A DNA stretch of 64,000 nucleotides from Ramazzottius varieornatus. Taxonomy: Eukaryota > Tardigrada > Eutardigrada > Parachela > Ramazzottiidae. The DNA is taken from contig BDGG01000007.1 of NCBI GenBank assembly GCA_001949185.1, positions 871,556 through 935,555 on the forward strand, in the 5' to 3' direction. Below are positions 23,906 through 35,085 of the stretch, piece after piece; the first letter of the stretch is position 1; every line of letters begins with the position of its first letter. The notes beneath the pieces are model-generated. The model was not told where the DNA came from. It ran no database searches and was given only the letters and a program-made list of their open reading frames with translations. Position numbers and translations under genes: made by a program.

Positions 23906-26900
23906 ATGGAGATGTTTTCTTCGCTTTTTTTTCTGACCTCCCTTTTTCTGTTCAGCAACGCGGAAACTTTTCGCAACCCAATTAAGGTACGTTGTACTCA
24001 CGATCAAGTTCCAGGTCCGTCCAGCAGTAATTCTTATTTAGGATGGCGACGCACCTGACCCATGGATTCTCCGGTACAATGGAGCATACCTCCTGTCTCA
24101 TACCGGATGTAAGTTGTAGTCCGGAAGGGAGGTATTCGACCAGCCAGCCAATTGGTAGTATGAAGACTAACTCATTGCTGTTCCTGCAGATGACGAAGTC
24201 GTTGTCTATCAGAGTGACAGAGCCGACAACTGGCGAGGAGCCGCTTCGGTGACTGCATGGCGACCCCTTCCCGCGTTCAACGATTTCACCGAAGTGTGGG
24301 CCCCGGAAATCCACTTTATCCGTGGGAACTTGTACATATACTTCACGGCTAATCCTCACAGCAACTACTCGTTCAGTTCCAACGGCCACCGAATGTTCGC
24401 CTTGCAAGCAGATGATCCATCCAATCCGCTGGGGACATGGACATTCCGAGGTAGAATCTTCGATCCAAGAAAAGATATCTGGGCGATCGATGGCACTATT
24501 CTCCAGCATCAAAGCGGGAAACTCTATTTCATCTGGGTTGGAGGATTTGTAAGTAACCTTTATGACTGGGTTTAAATGCCCCAAAAAACACAAATCAACA
24601 TATTTTCGTCGAAGGAGTTCGACGGATTGACCACCTATATTTCCGAGATGGGCGATCCTCTGACCGTAGTGCCCGGTTCCACTATCTTACTGAACAGAGC
24701 TACGCTGCCATGGGAGACCCAAGACGGGAATGTGTCAGAAGGTCCAGCGGTGATAGACAGCGGAGACAACTATTACGTGGTCTACTCCGGAACCAGTACT
24801 TGGTCGGATAACTACAACCTGGGAATGCTGCGTATCAACAAGACCAAGGACCCCATGGTGATCGGGAACTGGTACAAGAACCCGGAGCCGGTGTTTGTTA
24901 AGAACGTCACCGAAGGCGTCTACGGTCCTGGGCATGCTTCGTTCACAGTGTCACCAGATGGTACTGAACACTGGATGGTGTACCATGCGATGAACAAAAC
25001 CGTAAGTCCACAAGTACAGGGTGCAGTTGTGATGTACCATTAAAACAATTTGCTTCGTAGTACGCGGATGGCAACTGGCGGCAAGCTCGAATACAAAAAA
25101 TGTCCGTGGACAGTCAGGGAGTTCCCGTTTTCCCCGAAGCCGTTGGCTTCAACCGAGAACTGGAAGTGCCATCTGGCTCGCCGAAGATGTTCCGTAACCC
25201 TATTCTGGTAATCAAAATCTCACACTCCAAATTTCAGCAGCACGAAATATTGTAGAAACTCGTGTCATTAGCTTCATGTCAGATTCCATATATTTCAGGA
25301 CCGAGATGCACCAGATCCGTGGATTCTGCGGTATAACAACACCTACCTGATGACTTTCACCATGCGTGAGTTAGCCTGATTAAATATTCGTGGAAGGTGT
25401 GTTATATTTTTATTCGCTGATTTTTCGCAGACGACTGTATTGTCATATATCAAAGTGATAAGCTGGAAGACTGGAGAAACGCAACGACTGCCACCATTTA
25501 CACGCCTCCACCAAACATGTACTACGAGTTGTGGGCTCCAGAGATCCATCTGATCAGGGGCAACCTTTACATTTACTACACGGCTACCACAAACCGCAGC
25601 GGTACCGAGGGTCACCGCATGTACGTCCTGCGATGCAATGATGCCAGAAACCCTTTGGGGAACTGGACCTTCGAAGGCAAAATTCTCGATCCCATCTGCG
25701 ATTGGTGGGCCATTGATGGAACGGTCTTACAACACGTCAATGGCAAAATGTACTTTATTTGGGCTGGTCGATGGGTAAGCTAAACGTAGGCTCACAGAAT
25801 GAGACCCAACTTGGGAAGCCGGCAAAGGCAACGTACAAGATCGGTATATCAAGTGGCGCACATTTCCATTATTGTTAGCTATTGATAGAATTATGCGCCC
25901 CTTCGGACAATGCTCTTGTACGTTCCGTTTGTCGGTCTCCCAATTCTTAACATTTCCCCATTTGACATTTTGCACAATCATCTTTATAGCCAGCAGCCCG
26001 TTACCGCGGTTTGAATATGTATTAATCTCGATCTTAGATATTTCTCGTTAGAATGTTCATATTCTTACTCGGTCGAATACCTCATGGCTGATCCTCGCTT
26101 ACAGTGTCCATGTGGCAAACCAAGGTTGTTGGTCTGTGCAAACTCGAAATAAAGTTTGATTCATCGTTACAGGAATACGCGGACTGGACGACTGACCACC
26201 TTCTGCAATTGCTCATCGCCGAAATGAGCGATCCGTTGACCATCATTCGCGGGTCGACCCGTTTGTTGAACAGACCAGCTTTGGACTGGGAAATGCATGG
26301 CGATGAGGTGCATTACGGCGTGTCTGAAGGCCCGGCGGTCATCGAAACTGAAAATTATTATCACGTCCCGTACTCTGGATCTTCAACATGGACGAACAAC
26401 TACGCACTGGGTATGCTGACTATCAACAAGTCTGCGGACCCGATGATCGCAACAAATTGGAATAAAGCTCAGCGTCCAGTTTTCGTGACAAATGAGGCAG
26501 AGAGCGTCTTCGGGCCTGGTCACGCTTCGTTTACAGTTTCGCCTGACGGGACGGAACACTGGATGGTGTACCATGCAATGGACCGAATGGTATAGAACTT
26601 CCTGATGAACTCAGTTGATACTGTATACGTAGTGCTACCAGATTATCGCGCACTCAACCACGTGAACAGTAAATGATGCCCTGGTGAGAGCCGGAAAGGC
26701 CAGACTGAAAACATCTGATCAAACTGGGCAACGACGACTCATCACGTGGCTGAGTGCGCGATAATTTGGTGGCACTACAGTACTTATCACCTCATATGGG
26801 AAGTGGAATAATGAGCCGAACCAGATTGTTGTTATTAGCTGAGTGCGCGCGCCACATGAATTAGCATCTGGTTCACAGCGTTTTCTATCTGTTTATGTTT

Positions 26901-27298
26901 TGCAGTACCAAGAAGGAAATGAGAGATATCCCAGAATTCAACGTTTCACCATAGGCAAAGATGAATTCCCAGTGTTCCCCAGTCAAGCTGCTGGTTTCGC
27001 TCGAGACCTGGCTGTTCCTTCCAATTCGTCCCGGGATTCTACCAGCACATCCGCGACGATGACGACAGTGACGCTGCCATCAGTCGCTCCACCATCATCC
27101 ACCCGATTTCCCACTTCGCAAACACCATTGGCAGTCACATCCACTCCCCGACCCTCGAACCAGGAAACAACAACGCCGATCGCGACCAGCACACCCACGT
27201 CATCTTCCAGCCGTTCGACTACACCATCATTTGCAACATGCTCTACCGGTGGGATAATTCTACTGTTTTCTTCGATTACTCTACTCTGGGTGTCGTAA
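23906..27298 (+). CDS. Secreted, probably GPI-anchored protein with two tandem GH43 domains
   Basis: Nine exons (23906-23986, 24042-24108, 24190-24548, 24615-25001, 25061-25207, 25299-25365, 25431-25774, 26173-26589, 26906-27298) give 753 residues. A signal peptide (MEMFSSLFFLTSLFLFSNA) precedes two GH43 beta-propeller repeats, about 24-375 and 376-655. Both keep the family's three acidic residues: the base Asp in APDPWILRYN, the Asp in WAIDGT and the acid Glu in VSEGPAVI, plus WAPEIH. A Ser/Thr/Pro-rich stalk follows, ending in a hydrophobic tail (GGIILLFSSITLLWVS), as in GPI-anchored proteins. GH43 enzymes cleave arabinan, xylan or related sugar polymers and are mainly bacterial and fungal; the substrate here is unknown. 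The matching exon layout of the two repeats shows internal duplication after intron gain. Horizontal acquisition is an inference. Confidence 0.86.
25813..25941. mobile_element. Family-3 MITE-like element in a GH43 intron
   Basis: Inverted ends CCGGCAAAGGCAACGTACAA and, on the other strand, CCGACAAACGGAACGTACAA enclose GTGGCGCACATT and ATGCGCCCCTT. It lies in the 398-nt intron between exons 7 and 8, the longest intron but one of the gene. Confidence 0.75.
26625..26782. mobile_element. MITE-like element, family 2 (GTAGTGC(T/C)ACCA termini)
   Basis: About 158 bp, with inverted repeats of roughly 40 bp: left GTAGTGCTACCAGATTATCG then CGCACTCAACCACGTGA, right in reverse GTAGTGCCACCAAATTATCG then CGCACTCAGCCACGTGA. 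TA is present at each end. It sits in the last intron of the GH43 gene. Confidence 0.8.
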
Positions 27299-27585
27299 AA
27301 TTGTCCGCCTGCAAGTGATTCGTAAGGCGAGATCTTTCATTTTGGTTGGATGGGAAGGAATCAGGGAAGTTGTTAGATCAGAGAATTTTGGTGCAAAGTA
27401 CCTGTTACTCATTCTGTCGCTTGATAAATGTGTTTAGAAGAAAGTAAAACTGTAGCTGTGAAGATCACATTCGAAAATGGAAACTCTCAAGATGGCTTCA
27501 AAACGACTCTGCGCAGCTGGAGTGACTTCAGGAAGACACACGTCCACAAATCAAGCAACAAGTAAGAACAGACACAAAACAGAAA

Positions 27586-29040
27586 TCACCGAGATTTTCT
27601 TTCTTTTAAGTTCATCAAATCTCCCTTAATCGAACCCAAGCTGTTCCCCGCCAAGCAGTCCGGACAATACCAGGCTCGTTGTCTGATCCGTTCGACGTTC
27701 TTGATCCTGACACATTCAGCGTGGAACCATTCGGTCTTGCAGCGCTTCCCATTATCGCAGGCAATCATTACTCTTCCGCCATTCCGCTGTCCGCAGAAGC
27801 AGTACTGTTTGTCCTCGTCCTCTTCGTCCTCGAATGTATGCGAGCTCGCCGGTATGGCTCGTTTGTAGCGACCAGAAGTTGTGGTAGGTACGAGGAATGG
27901 ACTGTCGGAAGTGGGAACCGTTACTCGTTGAAGAAAACGGTCTCGACGGTTGGCCAGAGGAGACGTCTGCACAATTCCATCCACCTCCTTTTCAGACTGC
28001 AACATCTCTTCGACCTCAGGATATAAGATACCCACAGCTGACGTTCCACTCGGAGCCAGTGCAATGTTGGAAGACGAGGCTTCACTGCAGGAAAGGAGTA
28101 GTCAATCAAGACCCAATTACCAATCAGGTGAATCAACTGTAATCCGCAGTGACGTCACAACACTTTTGCTGTGCGCGTGTTTAGCAAGTATATCGATCAA
28201 CAAATCAATCGAGCATATTCATTCACAGTTTGCTTCTACGACGCCGGTTCCGTCGGTTCCCGCTCAGTGTGCGGAACGGATGGAACGCCGAAAACCAAAA
28301 CATTCGATGACGTGGCAGTTTCGAATCCAAGTTTTGATTGTTCGATTGGGACTTCCACGACGTTAGCCCAGTGTTAGCCATGTAAACATTCCGTGCTACT
28401 CAGCATGGCTCGCCATATCGTGGTAAAACCCGAAATGGTTCGGATTGATGAGATTCAATCGAGGTACCGGAATGTTTACCTGCCGAACACTGCGTTGGCT
28501 CGCTCAGAACCGGAAGCAGACAAGCAGTACTTCCAGGGTTTTCTACCATGAACACAGCAGGAACTTTCATCTGACTTACCACGAATGGGGAACATCGAAA
28601 TCCACAGAGGTTGGAGGTTTGAGATGGCCAGTCATTTCTTCCAGAGCGCGAGTTTCCAACTTGATTGTGCAACCTGGATTATCCGCTTCGATTTCCATCT
28701 TGAACTTGTCCGTGTCACCTTCCAGCCTGGTGTTGAAGCGCTGCATCACCTGCTCGAGAGTCCAGACTGTTCTTAGCTTATCGACGCCCAGCTGCACAAC
28801 TTTGTTGAGCTCTTCCTCGACCTCAGCGGTCATTTGGACTGCTTTGTCATCCGTCTCCGCGTCGTCCGACTTGCCTCGCTCGCGCTTCATCTTGGCTAGT
28901 TCTACCGTAAGTCTCTTGGCATGATCCTGACGGTTGTTCAGCTCTAAATCAAGAGTTCGGATCTTCGTCAGGCTGTCCCTAAAAATCTGTGGGAGCTCGT
29001 CGGTGTACTGCAGAAAATCCTCCAGGTACATTAGCGACAT
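27586..29040 (-). CDS. ING-family PHD finger protein, ING3-like
   Basis: Exons 29040-28580 and 28084-27586 join in frame to give 319 residues. The N-terminus (MSLMYLEDFLQYTDELPQIF) and the KFKMEIEADNPG segment near residues 115-135 are of the ING N-terminal coiled-coil domain and closest to ING3. The C-terminus carries a PHD finger (about 250-300): YCFCGQ, ACDNG, C-x4-EWFH, C, then WYCPDC, the Cys4-His-Cys3 zinc ligands. ING PHD fingers read trimethylated H3K4, and ING3 serves the NuA4/TIP60 acetyltransferase complex in the nucleus. The 495-nt intron could hide a small extra exon. It is divergent from SIRT6, which starts 522 bp away. The ING family is certain; the ING3 class is likely. Confidence 0.83.
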
Positions 29041-29562
29041 GGCGGATCCGAAAGGGAAAATCAGCTTCTTCCTCGCTGGCGTGGTAAAATTACACCAGAA
29101 AGAGTAGGATGATGTTCGCAGTTTTCGTCTTCCAAGACAAGAAGCTTGAGGTCCACCTAGAAAGGTGCAAACCGTCAAGGTTCGGAAGAAATTGCGGAGC
29201 AAGAATGCTGCAAAATCCAAACAGCGAACAAGGAATTCGAAATTCGAATAAAATTTCAGAAGTATGAAGTTTCCGCTCGATCAAGGCGTCATGTCAATCA
29301 ACAAAAAACTGGCGCTTGGCCCAGGCCGGGGTCCCGGTCCCCAGAATTTGGAGCCCGGATCGTGCTTTTCACCCTTAGATGTGGGGGCTGGTGGTAAAGG
29401 TTACGGCACGGCCTTGACCAGAGCGACCTTGAAACTTTTTCCAGTTTTTAATTTTTTCTTCAGAAACTCTACCTCGGAAGCGCGAGGCTTGTCTTCGTCC
29501 TTCTAAACTCACAGCTCTCCGGCAGGTACCAGCATTCAGAACGTGACTTCGTGGAGTCGGGA
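29041..29562. promoter_or_regulatory. Shared upstream region of ING3-like gene and SIRT6
   Basis: A head-to-head space of 522 bp between two chromatin-factor genes, a likely bidirectional promoter by position only. An ORF at 29264-29506 is not supported by any domain. No specific element was recognised. Confidence 0.4.
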
Positions 29563-30993
29563 ATGTCAGGAAACTATGCCGCAGGCCTGTCCAAGTACGC
29601 GAACAAAGGGATTCTTGGACTGCCGGAAGTCAGTAACTCATCCTGTGTTTACATTGTGTAGTCGCTTGATTGTAGATCGATTCACCTGATTTCTCTTGTT
29701 TTTTCCAGCATGAAGATTCTCCCGAGTTTATCCGAAAGAAGATCTCGCTGCTCGTCCAGATGATTCGCTCCGCACAGCATGTCGTTGTTCATACAGGCGC
29801 AGGGATTAGTACGTCCGCCGGAAGTATGGGGAAGCGTTTCATTTTCCGGGCTGGAGTTTTTGGTCGGATCAAATTTGCAAGACTTTTTCTTACTTGCAGT
29901 TGCTGATTTTCGTGGTCCGAAAGGAATCTGGACAGCCGAGAAGAAGAAAATCGCCCCTGCAACTTCCAAGCCTTTCGACGAAGTTGTACCTACCTACACG
30001 CACATGGCATTGGTGGAGCTAGTCAGACAGAACGTCGTCCAGTTCGTGATTTCGCAGAACATCGATGGACTGCACCTTCGCTCTGGACTCTCACCTGGCC
30101 ATCTGGCTGAAATGCACGGAAACATCTTCATGGAACGATGCAGAAAGTGCAGGCGACTGTACACGAGGAAGACTCTGGTACCTACCATCGGCGTGAAGCC
30201 AACGGGCGGTATTTGCGAGGCACTTAACGCACGCGGAAGTCCATGCAGGTAGAACCAAAGTTTTAATCTATTGAGCGAACATGACGTTTAGGATATGCTC
30301 ACCTGGATCCTTCTATTCTTTTTGCAGAGGTGTCCTGGTAGATACGATGCTTGATTGGAAGAGTCCACTACCTTTGGAAGATTTGGATGCTGCCACCCTG
30401 AATGCCAAGTAAGCTTTGTCTAGACTCTAGAATACGCGTCAGTGGTCACATTTGCAAAATTCTCTTACGTTGGTCAGGCTGCTTCCCTTTTTAGAGCGGC
30501 AGACTTGAACATTGTGCTGGGATCAACCATGCAGATTACTCCAGCAGGTGATCTGCCGAGAAGCCGGAAACAGTTTGATCCCAACGCGAAATTCGTCATT
30601 TGCAATCTCCAACAGACAAAATTTGTAAGTGTGGCATATTCAGCATGAAATTACGGAATTCAAGGATCGTGTTGATATTATACGTTTCGAGTTTGTGCAC
30701 GTTGGTTGCAGGATGGAGATGCAGATTTGATAATGCGTGCAAAGGTGGACGATATCTTCGCAGCAGTGATGGCAGAGTTAGGCCTGAAAGCTGCGCCGTA
30801 CAGTAAGGAAACTGATCCAGTCCTCGCGACGACAAATGAGCGAAAAGAATTCGTCCGGGCCTTGAAACATCCACCCGAACACCGAGTTCGACCACTGACT
30901 GCCACTGATGAAGAAACAAAGCCTGAAATAGTGCCAAAGAAAGTCGAAAAATCACGCAAACGAAAGTTCGACGAAGAAAATGATCTCGGCTAA
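29563..30993 (+). CDS. SIRT6: NAD-dependent deacylase sirtuin 6
   Basis: Six exons (29563-29628, 29709-29823, 29900-30248, 30328-30408, 30495-30624, 30712-30993) give 340 residues, against 355 in human. The start [20 protein letters not shown] matches the SIRT6 N-terminus. Visible motifs: NAD-binding GAGIS and [17 protein letters not shown], the catalytic His in AEMHGN, and a zinc module with C-x2-C (RCRKC) followed by two more Cys (GGICEAL, SPCR). A GST...P(A/S)GDLP NAD pocket follows, then a basic tail ([11 protein letters not shown]) that should send it to the nucleus. SIRT6 deacylates histone H3 on chromatin and acts in genome stability. The neighbouring ING3-like gene is also a chromatin factor. 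The call is firm. Confidence 0.94.
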
Positions 30994-31211
30994 ATTATCA
31001 CGAGTGGTTTGGTTCAAGCATTCAGTTGGTTACTATTTTCTGAATTTTATCCAACTGTCTTTCGTCAGAATCGTGGACCATAATCTCGGTTTAATTTATT
31101 TTTACATCCATTCCTGTGAGGCTCATTTTGTCACGCGGATTCTTTTCTGTTTTATGAACAGTTATAATTTTATTGTCGTAGTCGCATAAGGAATTAAATA
31201 TCCGTTGAACT

Positions 31212-32994
31212 CTATCGCTGTTTCTTTTTCCTCCCCGGAAGAACAGCAGTCTCTGCCCTTGCAGCTTCCTCTTGATCGTTACCGCTTTCGTCGACAGTCG
31301 ACATTTCTGTCCATATTGATTCGTCTTCGATAACTTCTTCCTCCTCCACGATTTTCCTCTTCTTCGTCGCTTTACCTTCCTTTTCTTCCGCTAGTCTTTC
31401 TTCTGCGTCCAGCTGGTCGTCTCTGGACCATATTCTAACTGCCTCGTTTGTGAAACGTAGACAGGTCGGGACCGATTTCATATAAATCTGCATCAAGGAA
31501 AGATCCCAGTCAAAATTTTAGTGCTTACCCGCGTGCACAGCAGATAACTAAACCACGCTAATGGCACGTTCAAATGCAAGATCAAGCATGAAACACGGTT
31601 TCACCGGGTCCCAAACGTGCTGCAAGCGTGCACGTGCCACGTATGCCTGACGGGTAATCGGCTAAACTTCTGAAAATGGTTCAGACAGAAGCCACACTCA
31701 CTTCCGACACGAAGGTCTTCTGGGACGTTTTATACAGTCTGAGGAACCTATCCAGTCCACAAACAGCAAAGTGGTCACTTTCTGACGGATGGAATTGAAT
31801 ATCTCTGACGGAGCCTTGGTTTCCCGTGAAGGCTCGCAGCACCATTCCTTTGGTTCCTCTCAGATCAAACAGGGCGACTTTGCCCAATCTGTTCGCCACC
31901 AGGACCTCAAACTCTTTTTGGGGATTGATGTCCAGGCATGTCAGGGGATCTTCCGAATAGTTGACGATCATTGTGGGACGACGCTTCGCCCTGACGTCGA
32001 AGACCTGCAGTTCGTGATAGGCTGTGACAGCAAGGACGACTTTGTCGTCAGACTTCGGCCGGAATTTGAGATCGTTTATCCAGGTCTTCACACGAAGTCT
32101 CAGCTTATCGTCCGGAAGCTGAAAAGATGAAAAAAAGGGGTTGGATTTGCTACGACGATCGCCCTGAGAAAAAGAAACTCGTTGCCTACATTCTTTGCGG
32201 TGAAAATCGGAGTGGACGCATTCGAGAAATCCCACACTTTGAGGAGATTTTCCCTGCCACCGGTGACGAATGTACTCGGATGAGAAAGACCTTGGGTCAT
32301 TTGGCAAACATCGCTTCCACAGGAAGATATTTGCTGTAGAACGCGATGACAGATCAAAAGCGAAAACATCCGACTTTTTCGAAAGTTCTGCAATTTACAA
32401 CAAATTATTTTACTTTACTCCTCTGCATCCTTTCGTTCCTAAAGATGTGTCCTGACTGCACACATGTCGTCATGTTGCTGAAAAGAAGAAATCGAAGGTT
32501 ACAAACTGATATACAACATAAGGACGGAATAAACACTCACTCTCCAATCATTCCTCCACCAACGAAGTTCCCATCGCCCCCTTCGGTCCGGAGTTTACTA
32601 AAATGTTGGCCGGGATTCCGGACATCCAAACAAACAAAGTCGCGATTTCTGAGACCAAGTCGAACCTGCAACGAAAAACACGGACGTGCATTCAAGTTGG
32701 CGGTCAACGGGAAGGGAAGAAACGATTGGTACTGCTTGGAAATGTCGCTAACTTTGAGGGAGTCGTCATGTTCGGCGCCGTCTTCAGTCTGATCAAACAA
32801 AATGATATCGACAGCCCGTTCTTTGTTGACAAGAGAGGATGAATCCGTAGCGATATTCGTGAATGCTCTGGAGGGAATATTAACGGCTGCAAAGAAAACG
32901 ACCGGAAGCCAAGTGTAACAAAGCCATATAACTGCCTTTCCTTACCTTTAAGCAAGCCGGTCTCGCATCCAACTAGCACATGAACACTATCCAT
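31212..32994 (-). CDS. WDR74: WDR74 / Nsa1-type WD-repeat ribosome biogenesis factor
   Basis: The WD-repeat protein starts at 32994 (MDSVHVLVGCETGLLKG). Clear exons are 32994-32946, 32886-32541, from 32477, one ending at 32190 (TFVTGGRENLLKVWDFSNA), 32118-31702 and 31487-31212. Exon limits between 32477 and about 32330 are not resolved. Exon 32886-32541 probably contains a 96-nt intron without stops: donor after DDSLK, acceptor before VRLGLRNRDF. The core matches WDR74, including NRLGKVALFDLRGTKG and VCGLDRFLRLYK. The tail is Lys/Glu-rich and ends RKKKQR, suiting a nucleolar protein. WDR74 (yeast Nsa1) works with the AAA ATPase NVL on pre-60S particles. It is divergent from the isochorismatase gene, 355 bp away. 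Confidence 0.86.
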
Positions 32995-33349
32995 GATTCT
33001 GCGTCGTCCTCAAGCCGTATAGCCGTGTAGAATCTTACTGCCCCAGAAAAATTCGCAGCAGGAAGAAAATAATTGCCATCAATTGCGAAATGGATCGTCA
33101 ATCAGCTGATTGATCCAAAGAGACACAAAAACTCTGCTGGTAGGCTTGTGGTGAAAGCTTGTTTCCATACCACTCAATCAGCTGTTTCTCCTTTGCCCTT
33201 TTTCATTTTATTTTCTCGCTTCGGAGTTCGGAAGTCCTGTAGAACTCCTGTTTCACTTCCGCACCTCGCCAAAGAGACGTGTCGTCGGAGTTCGGACTGC
33301 GGCGTCTGACAGGTGGAAGTATATTCTGGAAGGCTCTCCGTACCCCAAA
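32995..33349. promoter_or_regulatory. Shared upstream region of WDR74 and the isochorismatase-domain gene
   Basis: A head-to-head gap of 355 bp, probably a bidirectional promoter by position alone. It contains CAGCTGATTGATC-type palindromic words near 33100. No specific binding site can be claimed. Confidence 0.35.
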
Positions 33350-34508
33350 ATGACCAGCCGGCACATCAGTCGGCTCGTTGCGAACCAGACGATTTTCTTT
33401 TGCTGTGGTAAGTCAAACTCTAACGTTATTCCCACTTCCTCCTTTTGAGGTTGCTTGTTGATGCTCAGTAGCTGGTGTCCGAGAACAGGTATATTTCCTT
33501 TTAGACATGCAAGAGGCTTTCCGTCCGAATGTCAAATACTTCTCGGAGATAATGGAAATTGCCAGACGCTTGGTGAGGGAATTGCGTACAGTACTACCAT
33601 GAATGGAAAATACCCAAAATTTAGCTACCGAATTTTTTTTCTTCCATGTGAAAAGTTTGTTGTTTTCTACTAGATCGAAGGAGGAAAGCATCTTGGTATT
33701 CCTCTGGTCGTGACGGAGCAGAAAGGCGTAAGTGTATATTATTTCATTCAGTTTCCTTCTCCCGAGCTGTTCGCTTGTGAAGTTTTCAAGTTGAGAGAGT
33801 TGAGGTGTTTCCGTGCAGAAACTGAAGTTCTTGTCGTGCACCTAGTATCCTAGCGAGCTAGAAAAGACGGTCAAAGAACTAGACGTCTCCCATGGCTCCG
33901 TTTTTGAGAAGAAGAAATTCAGCATGTTCATACCGGAAGTTGAGAGTTTGTTGAAAGAGAAGAAATCGAAGACAGTCGTTCTTTTTGGAGTCGAGGTGAG
34001 TCTCCAGTCTGGATCAGGAAATTACAACCCCTGGCTGTTCTTGGGGCTAATTGAAATTATTTTCTCAGGCCCACGTATGCATTCTTTGCACGGCCTTGGA
34101 TTTAAGGGAGAAGGAGTACGAAGTTCACATCGTGGCTGATGGATGCTGTTCAAGAGTAAATTCTATCTGTAGTTTTGTAATCTTTTGAGGGTTCCTTAAT
34201 CGCTGTTTCCTTACAGGCGATGAGCGACAGAGCATTGGCATATGAGGTAAGAATATTCGTCTTACTCCTCGGATGAAATAAAGATGTCTTGTAAGAGTTG
34301 TCGTAAAATCGGAAAAACTTCCGGGTGCTTTATATTTGTTTTCCGTGGGAATTTTTAGCGCTTGAAGCAAGCTGGATGCATCATGACTTCTTGTGAAACA
34401 GTCTTGATGGAGCTGCTGGGCTCGAAGGACCATCCCAAGTTCAAGGACGTACAAAAAGTTGTTATGGATCGAGCTCCAAACACCGGACTGTACCGCACTG
34501 ACAATTAA
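33350..34508 (+). CDS. Isochorismatase-domain protein, ISOC1/2 family
   Basis: Seven exons (33350-33407, 33505-33572, 33674-33727, 33846-33995, 34069-34155, 34217-34246, 34359-34508) give 198 residues, near the 205 of human ISOC2. The fold's active-site pieces are visible: the Asp in CCDMQEAFRPN, VTEQ, a following Lys-rich segment, and the nucleophile Cys context GVEAHVCILCTALDL. The end (VLMELLGSKDHPKFKDVQK) matches ISOC2. Isochorismatase-like hydrolases are cysteine-hydrolase superfamily members; the animal ISOC substrate is unknown. The gene lies between WDR74 (divergent) and RPF2 (same strand, 577 bp downstream). Family call firm; ISOC2 more likely than ISOC1. Confidence 0.88.
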
Positions 34509-35085
34509 CTTTCTTGGCTTGAGTGACCATAGTGGAGTTTCTCCTTCGCATGTTTTTGGATTCGCCCGTTTTACTTGATGTATTTTTATCTTTCATTTTG
34601 CTGTTTCATACCGTGGGATGTTGGTGGAAGCTTGCCTTGCGGTCGAGTTATTCGGAACTGCAGGCCCCGAGTTTCCGGTCTTTTGTGCTGTGGTACCGGA
34701 TTCATAACTTAGTCTCACCAGAAGTATCAGGTCCTTGATAGATATGGTTAATCTGCCCTAACAAACACAAGAAGAGATGAACTAAAACGCTTCTGTGGTC
34801 GATCCTTCGAACAAATCGGTGGGACCACTTCCGGTTCCTCACACTGCAGTGACGTGTCCTAGTATTGCACCTCACCTGACATTACTGTTTAACTGCAGTG
34901 TGTATGACATATCCAACAGTAATGTCAGCCGATGTCGAAACTCTGTTCAATTGGCCTTTTTGGATTGTTCCCTCCGTCTACCTCAGTCCCCATAGTTTTC
35001 TTCGGTTCGTGTTCTTCGATCGGGAAACGGGAGGACAGTTTGTTCGAAGTAGTTGCGGATCGGTGAGGGAGAGCCACGCTCGAGG
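34509..35085. other. Intergenic with interlocked inverted repeats
   Basis: Between ISOC and RPF2. Apart from the inverted repeats at 34840-34928, nothing is recognised; it should hold the ISOC 3' UTR and RPF2 promoter. Confidence 0.5.
34840..34928. repeat. Two interlocked inverted repeats
   Basis: CACACTGCAG (34840-34849) pairs with CTGCAGTGTG (34893-34902). CTGACATTACTGTT (34876-34889) pairs with AACAGTAATGTCAG (34915-34928). Both stems are perfect and they overlap in order a-b-a'-b', so both cannot form as simple nested hairpins. Confidence 0.85.

Noticed and set aside
29264-29506. An 80-codon open frame between ING3 and SIRT6
   Set aside because: The SIRT6 N-terminus begins at 29563 with a good start, and this frame has no domain or clean junction to it.
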